From the NCBI RefSeq assembly GCF_048569485.1, contig NC_134355.1, positions 563,773,642 through 563,837,641 of the forward strand: 64,000 nt of DNA. Direction: 5' to 3'. Made by a program: the position numbers and the translations under genes. The notes beneath the pieces are model-generated. The model saw only the letters and a program-made list of their open reading frames with translations, made no database searches and was not told the DNA's origin. Numbering within the stretch: position 1 is the first letter of the stretch; the number at the start of each line of letters is the position of its first letter. Positions 24,589 through 36,500 of this stretch are shown here, one piece after another. The stretch is from Anomaloglossus baeobatrachus (lineage: Eukaryota > Chordata > Amphibia > Anura > Aromobatidae).

Positions 24589-27500
24589 GTTAGTATACTT
24601 CTATGGTGGAAACTATGCAGCTTCAAAGGGGCCCAAGAGATAAGGGGGCCTGCTGCCAACTCCAAAACTGTAAACAGCAAGTGTCACATACATTATTGGA
24701 CTGTAAACGGCCCATATCCTGTTCGTGCACAGGGGCACTCTTCTGTCTGTGTCTTCCACTGACACAACCAATGTCTTGTCTAAAGAGTGCTTTACACGCT
24801 GCGACATCGCTACCGATATATCGTCGGGGTAACGTCGCTAGTGACGCACATCTGGCACCGGTAGCGACATCGCAGCATGTGACACTAATGAGCAACGATC
24901 GTAAAATCGTTCAAAAACGGTGATCGTTGACACTTCGCTCCTTTCCTTAATATCGTTGCTGCCACAGGTACGATGTTTGTCGTTCCTGCGGCATCACACA
25001 TCACTATGTGTGACGCCGCAGGAACGACAAACATCTCCTTACCTGCTCCACCGGCAATGAGGAAGGAAGGAGGTGGGCGGGATGTTACGTCCCACTCATC
25101 TCCGCCCCTCTGCTTCTATTGGCCGGCCGCTTAGGGACGCCGCAGTGACGTCGCTATGACGCCGAACGCACCTCTCCCTTGAAGGAGGGATTGTTTGGCA
25201 GTCACAGCGACATCGCTGCACAGGTATGTGCGTGTGACGCAGCGTTAGCGATAATGTTCGCTACAGCAGCGATCACCAAATGTCGCACGAACGACGGGGG
25301 CGGGTGCTATCGCGCTCGACATTGCTAGCGATGTCGCAGCGTGTAAAGCACCCTTTATGTCTCCTTTAACCCCTTCACTAGAGCGCAATTTTCTATTTTT
25401 GTTTTTCCTCTCCTTCTTCCAATAGTCATAACTTTTTTATTTTTTCAATCACATAGGCATACGAGGGCTTGATTTTTTACAGGATGAGTTGTGCTTTGAA
25501 TGACACTGGTTTGTCAGGTCTCCGCAAGGAGAATAGTCTTCTCCATGGTCCCCACTATAACTTCTCATAAGCCAGATCAGTTCCCATACTTTGCACTGAC
25601 CAAAGGGGCAATCACCCCGAAACACCGTGTCTGTAAATTGGGGTTCTGATCTGGTATAAATCCTAAGGCTCTGTGCGCACTGGGAAATGAAATTTTCTTG
25701 CGTAAATTCCGCATGCTCTCAAAGATTACCGCACCCGCGGTAAAAAAACGCGGGAAACCGCACCCGAAAACCGCATGCGGTTTGCCGCGGTTTGCTGCGG
25801 TTTTACCGCGGTATTGCCGCGGTTTTGCCGCGTGCGGGTTGGGATGTGCTTTATTGCATTCAATGCAATAAAGCACATTGAAGAAAAAAAAAAAATACAT
25901 TTAATTCTGATAGTAGATAGACAGACAGATAGATAGAGGGATAGATAGAGGACAGATCGCTGCATTTCCCACGGTCGGCAGTGAGTTCACATTACCGGCC
26001 GTGGGAAATGACCGGTAATTACCTCTGCTGTCTGCTGCTTTCATTCAGCCTGTGTCTGTGACAGTCGCGGCTGGATGGAAGCAGCGCAGGACCTGTGGAT
26101 TACGCCGGAGCGGTGGATTACGCCGGAGCTTTGTTTGGGGGGGGTTAATAAAATGGTGAACGAGGCTTGTTGGTTTTATTTAAAATAAAGGATTTTTCGG
26201 TGTCTGTGTTTTTTTCACTTTACTTACGGGTTGATCATGTCAGCTGTCACATAGACGCTGCCATGATCAAGCCTGGGGTTAATGGCGGTGATCCCCCACC
26301 ACCATTAACCCCCTGCATTACCTTGCCACCACTGCTACACGGTGGCAAGAAGAGCCGGGGACACTCCGCTAGTGCCGCATATTGCATGCGACAGTGCCGG
26401 GGCAGCTGCGGCTGATATTCTCAGCTGCCGGAGGGGGAGTGAGGCGGGGGACATTACCCCTGCCCCTCTCCCTCCCCAGCCTGAGAATACCGGCCGCCGC
26501 TGTGTGCTTACCTCGGCTGGACGGTAAATATGCAGCGGAGCCCACGTTCTTTTTTTTCTATATTTCCGTTTTCTTTCTATGTGTGTTCTATGTGTCTGTG
26601 TCTATGTGTTCTATGTCTGTGATGTGTTCTATGTCTGTGATGTGTTCTATGTCTGTGATGTGTTCTATGTCTGTGATGTGTTTGTGTTTACTCTGCACGG
26701 CTTCCTCTTCCTGTAATGACATCACTTCCCTGCAAAACCGCAAGCAAGTGACGCACATTACCGGAGGTAAACCGCGAAATACCGCAGGAAAACGCAGTGA
26801 ACCGCACAGAATTTGCTGCCTGCGTTATTCCCTGCGGGATTTCATGATTAACATTGAGTCAATGGAGTGAAATCCCGCAGCGATGTGCGGAAAAGAAGTG
26901 ACATGCACTTGTTTTTGCTGCGGGATTCCCGCAGCAAAACATGCAGCTGTCAAATTCCGCCCAGTGCGCACAGGATTTTTTTTCTCCATAGGATTTGCTG
27001 GTGATTCACTGCAGAGATGTTATGAACATTTTCTGCAGCGAAACATGCAGCAAATCCGCGGAAAATCCGCGGCAAAATCCGGTAAGTGCGCACATAGCCT
27101 AAAGCCTGCTTTACACGTTGCAATTTTGCAGTTTCGCATACGATATCGTATGCAATTTGCAACGCCCCCATCGTATGTGCAGCACGTTCAATTTTTTAAC
27201 GTGCCGCACAAACGATTAACCCCCATTACACGTACTTACATTCCATACGACCTCGATGTGGGTGGCGAACGTCCACTTCCTGGAGTGGGAGGGACGTTCG
27301 GCATCACAGCGATGTCACGTGGCAGCCAACCAATAGAAGCGGAGGGGCGGAGCTGAGTGGGACGTAAACATCCCGCCCACCTCCTTCCTTACGCATTGTG
27401 GGCCGGGAGCCGCAGGACGTAGGTAAGATCTGTTCATCGTTCCCGGGGTGTCACACACTGCGATGTGCGCTACCCCGGGTTCGATGAACAATCTGACGTG

Positions 27501-30500
27501 CAATTCTAGAGAAAGGTACAATGTGTATGCGATGAACGTTTTAACGTTCAATCGCAATCGCACGTACCTGTCACACACTGCAATGTAACTTACAATGCCG
27601 GATGTGCGTCACTTACGACGTGACCCCGCCGACACATTGTAAGATACACTGCAACGTGTAAAGCAGGCTTTAGTCATATGAAAAGGCTTGTTAACCCCTT
27701 AACGACCCATGACGTACTGGGTACGTCATGGATCGCGTGCCGGTAAGCCCCGCCCCCTGCCGCCGGCAGGCGGCGGCGATCCGCGCACATATCAGCTGTT
27801 ATCAACAGCTGACATGTGTGCCTGCTAGCCGCGGGTGGAATCGCTTCCACCCGCGGCCATTAACCCCTTACATTTCACTGCCAAAATCTTGGCAGCGATA
27901 TGTATATGGGTGCCGCCATAACAGTCACTTACCCCACCCCCACCGGAAGTCACGTGACATGATCACGTGACTTTCGGCGGTTGCCATGGTAGCACAGAGT
28001 CATGTGATGACGCCTGTAGCTAACATGACTCACTTCCTCTCAATGCCGGAATACAGCCGGCATTGAAAGTGAAGCAGCAAATCTGCAGTTCTCAGCTCTG
28101 TAGCTGAGATCTGCAGATAGTGCAAAGTGATCGGATTGCTGATCGCTATAGCCCCCTAGGGGGACTAGTAAAATTAAAAAAAAAAAAAAGTAAAAAAAAA
28201 AAGTTTTAAAAAAATTAAAAAAAAATTAAAAAACCTAAAAGTTCAAATCACCCCCCTTTCACCCCATTGAAAATTAAAGGGTTAAAAAAATAAAAAATAC
28301 ACACATATTTGGTATCGCCACGTTCAGAAATGCCCGATTTATCAAAATATAAAATCAATTAATCTGATCAGTAAACGGCGTAGCGGCAAAAAAATTCCAA
28401 ACGCCAAAATTACGTTTTTTGGTTGCCGCAAATTTTGCGCAAAATGCAATAACAGGCGATCAAAACGTAGCATCTGCGCAAAAATGGTACTGTTAAAAAC
28501 GTCAGGTCGAGACGCAAAACATAAGCCATCACTGAGCCTCAGATCCTGAAAAATGAGAACGCTACGGGTTTTGGAAAATGGCGCAAAACGTGCGCCACGT
28601 TTTTTGGACAAGCTTGTGAATTTTTTTTAACACCTTAGATACAAGTAAACCTATACATGTTTGGTGTCTACAAACTCGCACCGACCTGAGGCATCACACA
28701 GATACCTCAGTTTTACCATACAGTGAACACAGTGAATAAAATATCCCAAAAACTATTGTACGATCACACTTTTTTTGCAATTTTTACGCACTTGGAATTT
28801 TTTTGCCGTTTTCCAGTACACTATATGGTAAAACTTATGGTTTCATTTAAAAGTACAACTCGTCCCGCAAAAAACAAGCCCTCATATGGCAAGATTGATG
28901 GAAAAATAAAAACGTTACGCCTCTCGGAAGAAGGGGAGCAAAAAACAAAAACGCAAAAACGGAAAGTGCCCGGGGGCTGAAGGGGTTAAAAGGCCACGTA
29001 GGATTGCTATTTCTAATAGGTTGCGCTAGAGTTTGTCTCCTTCATCCCTGGAGAGACAATTTGAACCATTCATTTTAGCATTTGATGCACTGGAAAGTGG
29101 GAAAAAAAGCTCCAAATGGGTTGAAATTGCAAAAAAAAAAAAAAAAAAGTACAATTTCACAATTGTTTAGTTTTTCATTTACCATATTTAGTATGATATA
29201 AATATAAGAGGTAAAACTGACTGGGCAAGATGATTCTCCAGGTCAGTACAATTACATAGATACCAAACATGCTTAGGTCTTGTTTTATTATTTAAAGTAG
29301 TAAAAAAAAATATCAGAAATTTGTAAAAAAAAAAAAAAAAAAATTTTTTTAAATTTGTGTCACCATGTTTCAAGACCCATAACACTTTCAATTTTCAGGA
29401 TGTGGGCTTGTATGAGGGCTGGTTTTATTTGCATCCTGAGCTGACATTTTTTACTAAGAACATTTTGGGATAGGTACAATGTTTTGATCGCCTTTTATTT
29501 TATTGCATTTTATTGCAATGTTGCAACGGCCTAAAAGACTTAATTTCGTCGTTTCGTTTTTTCCTTCTTTTACGCCGTTTACCAATCAGATTAATTTATT
29601 TTACATTTTTATAGATCAGAATTTTAAGAATGCAGAAATAATAAATAGATGTATTTTTTATTTTTACTTTTTATTTTTAATAGGGCGAAGGGTAATTTTA
29701 ACTTTTATTTTTTCAAAACATTTTTTTAACATTCTACTGTATTTAATAATCCACTTAGGGAACATGAAGCTGCGATCATCTGATATAGATCGCAGTCCAT
29801 CAGCACTGCTCTCTATAGAAAAAAATCTGAAAAATGAACTACAGCTAGTTGCTTTTCTTCACAGGAATATCATAATGACAGGCATTAGGGTCTTCAGCAG
29901 ATCCTCAGCGGACATGGCCACCCATCGGTACCCCACAATCATGTCACTGGTGTGCCGATGGGCTCATGGAATGATGCGCCCCTCACGTACCTTCACTTTC
30001 AAAAGAAAAATGGTTACAGTACAGGACTAACTCAGTGCAGGACTTTTCTAAATTACTTTATTAGATTTTTTCTGTTAACACGCAGCACGGACCACCCATG
30101 GTCTGTACAGATCTTATCTGGTCCTGCGAGTTAACAGCAAAATCCTGCAGTTTATATAGGGAAATCTGGTGACATAGCCGCATTAATCAGCATTTTCATT
30201 CCTATAACAGAATTCCATTAGAAAATAATCGTATATGTAATTCACAAACTTGCATCAAACTGCCCTTATTTTCTTCCGTAGGTCAGCGTGTACCTGGGTA
30301 AAAGAGATTACATTGATCACGTGGAATCTGTGGATCCAGTGGGTAAGTAGATGAATAGGACACTGGAGAAAGCTGATGATGTACTACACAGCCCAGCCTT
30401 ACCAATGCTCCCACACCTGTTGCTCATCAGGTATTCCAAAATTACAACTTACCTCATTCCCTGATAGCTACAGGCTGGGTGTGATAGTTGTGCAGCAGAT

Positions 30501-33500
30501 GAAGAACCACAAGTTAAGGCCACTTTAGGGCTGCTTCTCACTTGCGAGTTTCTCGCAGTAGAGCAATGCGAGAAAATCTCGCATTGGAATCGGACACATG
30601 TTAGTGAATGATTCAGCTCTCATCTGCGAATGTTTTCTCAGTCCAAACTGGACTGAGAAAAAAATCGCAGCATGCTGTTTTTTTGCGAGTTTCTACTGCG
30701 AGTCTCTCCAATGCAAGTCTATGGGAGCGTGTAAATAATCGGATGTCACGGGACGGCACTCACACCATCCTAGTGACATCCGATTTTCTAAATACATTTC
30801 TTGCATGTTTCCTAAAACACTGGAAACGAGCGATGTCTCACAATGTCTGTCAATCACTATTCTCTGTCAGTCGGTCTCTCCCTCTCGGTCTCTATTCTCT
30901 CTCTGTCGGTCCGTCACTATCTCTGTCCCTGTCTCACAGTCTGTCGGTCATTTTCCCCTCCTCTCTCATACTCACCGTTCTCCGATCCCCGGCGCAGCGC
31001 TGCACGGCTTTCTCACTGCTGCGGCGGCTTTTACTATTTTGAAAAAGCCGGCCGCTCATTAAACAATCTCGTATTCCCTGCTTTCCCCGCCCACAGGCGC
31101 CTATGATTGGTTGCAGTGAGACACGCCCCCACGCTGAGTGACAGGTGTCTCACTGCACCCAATCACAGCAGCCGGTGGGCGTGTCTATACTGTGCAGTGA
31201 AATAAATAAATAAATAATTTAAAAAAATGGCGTGCGGTCCCCCCCAATTTTAATACCAGCCAGATAAAGCCATACGGCTGAAGGCTGGTATTCTCAGGAT
31301 GGGGAGCTCCACGTTATGGGGAGCCCCCCAGCCTAACAATATCAGCCAGCAGCCGCCCAGAATTGCCGCATACATTATATGCGACAGTTCTGGGACTGTC
31401 TCCGGCTCTTCCCGATTTGCCCTGGTGCGTTGGCAAATCGGGGAAATAAGGAGTTAATGGCAGCCCATAGCTGCCACTAAATCCTAGATTAATCATGTCA
31501 GGCATCTATGAGACACCCTCCATGATTAATCTGTAAGTGACAGTAAATAAACACACACACACACACACATGAAAAAATCCTTTATTAGAAATAAAAAACA
31601 CAAACACATTCCCTCATTACCAATTTAATAAGCCCCAAAAAGCCCTCCATATCCGGCGTAATCCACGGACCTCCAGCGTCGCTTCCAGCATGGAGGTGAC
31701 AGGAGCTGCAGCAGACACAGCCGCTCCGGTCACCTCCAAGCAGCAACTGAGGTGAGTAGCACGATCAGCTGAGCTGTCACTGAGGTTACCCGCTGTCACT
31801 GGATCCACCGCTGGATCCAATGACAGCGGGTAACCTCAGTGACAGCTCAGCTGATCGCGCGGCTGTCTTCAGTTGCTGCGTGAAGCTGACCGGAGCGGCG
31901 GTGTCTGCTGCAGCTTCTGTCACCTTCATGCTGGAAGCGACGCTGGAGGTCCGTGGATTACGCCGGACATGGAGGGCTTTTTGGGGCTTATTAAATTGGT
32001 GATGAGGGAATTTGTTTGTGTTTTTTATTTCTAATAAAGGATTTTTTCATGTGTGTGTGTGTGTTTATTTACTGTAACTTACAGATTAATCATGGAGGGT
32101 GTCTCATAGACGCCTGACATGATTAATCTAGGATTTAGTGGCAGCTATGGGCTGCCATTAACTCCTTATTACCCCGATTTGCCAACGCACCAGGGCAAAT
32201 CGGGAAGAGCCGGGTACAGTCCCAGAACTGTCGCATATTTATTTAATTTAATCGTATGAACGTATATCTTGCCATCATATAAAAATAAACACCAGACAAT
32301 AGACAGTGATTGAAAAATATCAAAAGGATAAAAATCAAATTTGAATATCAAGATTTTGTATATATGCAATAGCGTTATCATTTACAATATAGAAATCCTT
32401 CTTGTCACCATGGTAGGATCTCAGGGGGCACTCCTCAACAATGTGCTGGATAGTTTGACGATCTGCTCCACAGTCACAGGTCGGAGAGTCATATTTTCCC
32501 CACTTATACATAAAATCTGCACAGACGCCAAAGTTTGTTCTGATATGATTTAGAGTAACCCATGTTTTCCTTGGTAGATTGAAGCCTGGTGGAGGGTTTT
32601 GTAAATTAGGGAACATTTGGGGATCACCGTCTACTACATTGACCCAAAGTTCTCGCCATTTCTCCTCTAAATTGAAGTTTTGTTCATGCAAGGTGATTGC
32701 AGTTCGGATGGGTGGGTGTCTTGATTTCAGTTGTTGTATTGTAACATCTCTGATATTTTGGTGTATTGGAAGTTTTTCATTATTCACTACTTTAGTGTAC
32801 TCTTTAAGTAGGAGCTTTTGTCTTCTTAGATTTGCGGGTGCGATATGACCCAGCACAGGTAACCAGTGAACAGGTGTAGGTCTAATAGCACCAGATATTA
32901 TACGCAAAGAGTTCTTCAGCTGAGTGTCAATTAAGTTTACATGACAGCTATTTAACCATGCTGGAGCACAGTATTCTGCAGCAGAGTACACCAGGGCAAG
33001 AGTAGATGTTCTCAAAACAGATGTTGCCGAGCCCCAGGAGGATCCACAAAGTTTCTGAATAATATTATTACGTGCTTTCAGTTTCTGTGCCAATTTATCC
33101 AGATGGGATTTAAAAGTTAGACTTCTATCAAGGGTTACACCTAAGTACTTAGGATTGAAATTGTGTTTAACAGATTGGCCTTCAAATTGTACTTTAAGTT
33201 CAGTCTTGGCACTTGCATTGTGTAAATGAAAGCAACAAACTTCTGTTTTTGATGGGTTAGGTTTTAATCTCCATTGTCGGAAGTACTTTCCCATTACACT
33301 AAGATCTTTTGTAAGAACATCCTCTGCTTCCTCCATTGTTTTGCTTACCATAGCAAGTGCCCAGTCATCGGCATATCCAAATTTCCGTGACACTGTTTTA
33401 GGAATATCAGCTAGGTACAGGGCAAACAGGAGAGGTGCCAGCACTGATCCCTGGGCCAGTCCGTTGTTTAAAGATTTCTTACAACTGGTTGAATCGCCCA

Positions 33501-36500
33501 TAATAAGATGAAAAGTTCGATTTGCAATCATATTGTTCAAGAGGTACATCATTTTCTTACATGGAATCACCTTCAGAAATTTATATAATAAAAGTCCTTC
33601 CCTCCACACAGTATCATATGCAGCAGAGAGATCGATAAACGACACTGAAACTTTCTTGTTTCGCATATAATGTATGCGGCAATTCTGGGCGGTTGCTGGC
33701 TGATATTGTTAGGCTGGGGGGCTCCCCATAACGTGGAGCTCCCCATCCTGAGAATACCAGCCTTCAGCCGTATGGCTTTATCTGGCTGGTATTAAAATTG
33801 GGGGGGACCGCACGCCATTTTTTTTAATTATTTATTTATTTATTTCACTGCACAGTATAGACACGCCCACCGGCTGCTGTGATTGGGTGCAGTGAGACAC
33901 CTGTCACTCAGCGTGGGGGCGTGTCTCACTGCAACCAATCATAGGCGCCTGTGGGCGGGGAAAGCAGGGAATACGAGATTGGGTAATGAGCGGCCGGCTT
34001 TTTCAAAATAGTAAAAGCCGCCGGAGCAGTGTGAACGCCGTGCAGCGCAGCGCCGCGCCGGGGATCGGTGAGTATGAGAGAGGGCAGCTAACTTCAGTCA
34101 CTCGGGGGATTAGTGGTCACCGGTGAGCCCTTCACTGGTGACCGCTAATCAGGACGCGGCACAGACAGAGCCGCAGCATGACAATGAAGTCGGGTTAAGT
34201 TCACCCGAGTTCATTCTGATTGTGTGGCTCTGTCTGTGTCTGCTGTCATCTGCCGTTCAGCTCTGCTACATGGCTGTCTGTGTCTGCTGTCAGCGGCCAT
34301 GTAGCAGCGCTGAATGGCAGATGACATAGTAAAAAATACGCATTACACACGCATTACACACGCATTACACACGCTAGTAAAATCATTAATTTATTCAGAA
34401 ATAGCATCGCACTTGCGTTGCACTCTCACCTAACGTGAACTAAAATCAGCCGAGTTTTTTTCAGCCCAGTCGGACCGATTTTACTCGCATAGATGTGTTT
34501 CCACCCTTACACACAGAGATAAATCTGCGGCAGATCTGTGGTTGCAGTGAAATTGTGGACAATCAGTGCCAGGTTTGTGACTGTGTACAAATGGAACAAT
34601 ATGTCCATGATTTCACTGCAACCACAGATCTGCCAAAGATTTATCTCTGTGTGTGACGGGGCCTTTAGAGAACATTGTCTTACCAACAGGTAGATGAATG
34701 GAGTGCTCCATCTTTACTAATGTGGATGATTTTCTCTTCTTTTTGTTTTTTCTTAGATGGAGTAGTTTTAGTGGATCCGGACCTCCTGAAGGGGAAGAAG
34801 GGTGAGTAATGTGGATGTTTGAATGGCTAAATTAATTTATGGCTGCATTATGGCCCAATATGGTGACTCTAGTTATAAGCATAATGACAAAGCACAACAC
34901 TTCTGGTAAGTGCCTAAAGCCCACTTTACACGTTGCAATTAGTTGTACAATCGCATTTGCGATGTGACACGCCCAGGTTGCATACGGGATCTATGAGATT
35001 TCACGTTGGTCGTTCATTTGCTGTCACACGAGCGTTAGTAGTCTATGTTAAATTGGTCAATTTTGTGTGCGATCCTTTAGATCATGTGTTCTGTGACGTA
35101 TGCATTGAGCACCTTTTTTTTTTTTTTATTTATTGACTTGCCAAGCGTGTGTAATGTGGGATGCGTTTTTACTATGTCATCTGCCATTCAGCTCTGCTAC
35201 ATGGCCGCTGACAGCAGACACAGACAGCCATGTAGCAGAGCTGAATGGCAGATGACAGCAGACACAGACAGAGCCGCACTGTCAGAATGAACTCGGGTGA
35301 ACTTCACCCGACTTCATTGTGATGCTGCGGCTGTGTCTGTGTCGCGTCCTGATTAGCGGTCACCAGTGAAGACTCACCGGTGACCACTAATCTCCTGAGT
35401 AACTGAAGTTAGCAGCCCTCTCTCATATACTCACCAATCCCCGATCCCCGGCGCTGCACGGCATTCACACTGCTCCGGCGGCTTTTACTGTTTTGAAAAA
35501 GCCGGCCGCCCATTAAACAATTTCGTATTCCCTGCTTTCCCCGCCCACCAGCGCCTATGATTGGTTACAGTGAGACACGCCCCCACTCTGAGTGACAGGT
35601 GTCACACTGCACCCAATCACAGCAGCCGGTGGGCGTGTCTATACTGTGTAGTGAAATAAATAATTAAATAATTAAAAAAAACGGCGTGCGGTTCCCCCCA
35701 TTTTTAAAACCAGCCAGATAAAGCCATACGGCTGAAGGCTGGTATTCTCAGGATGGGGAGCTCCACGTTATGGGGAGCCCCCCACCCTAACAATATCAGT
35801 CAGCAGCCGCCCAGAATTGCCGCATACATTATATGCGACAGTTCTGGGACTGTACCCGGCTCTTCCCGATTTACCCTGGTACGTTGGCAAATCGGGGTAA
35901 TAAGGAGTTATTGGCAGCCCATAGCTGCCAATAAGTCCTAGATTAATCATGTCAGGCGTCTATGAGACACCCTCCATGATTAATCTGTAAGTTACAGTAA
36001 ATAAACACACACACCAGAAAAAAATCCTTTATTAGAAATAAAAACACACACATATACCCTGGTTCACCACTTTAATCAGCCCCAAAAAGCCCTCCTTGTC
36101 TGGCGTAATCCAGGATGATCCAGCGTCGCATCCAGCGCTGCTGCATGGAGGTGTCCGGAGCTGCAGCACACACAGCCGCTCCGGTCACCTCCACACAGCA
36201 AATGAACACAGCCGCGCGATCAGCTGCTGTCACTGAGGTTACCCGCGGCCACCGCTGGATCCAGTGACAGCGGGTAACCTCAGTGACAGCTCAGCTGATC
36301 GCACGGCTGTCTTCATTTGCTGCATGGAGGTGACCGGAGCGGCTGTGTCTGCTGCGGCTCCGGTCACCTCCATGCAGCTGCGGTGGAAGCGACGCTGGAT
36401 CATCCTGGATTACGCCGGACAAGGAGGGCTTTTTGGGGCTGATTAAAGTGGTGAACCAGGGTATATGTGTGTGTTTTTATTTCTAATAAAGGATTTTTTT

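Larger units (their letters stand above)
30517..34664. mobile_element. Short MITE split by foldback copy 1
   Basis: Left end aggccacttta and right end acacagagataaatc with its inverted partner gatttatctctgtgtg ending ggggcct; TTA at 30514-30516 and 34665-34667. The native element is only about 170 bases (11 bases left of copy 1, the rest at 34507-34664). Confidence 0.7.

Noticed and set aside
31820-32002. Short frames repeated with near-identical sequence at 31.6, 31.8 and 36.3 kb, possible small conserved protein
   Set aside because: The repetition is due to the arms of the foldback elements; the same segment is open on both strands.
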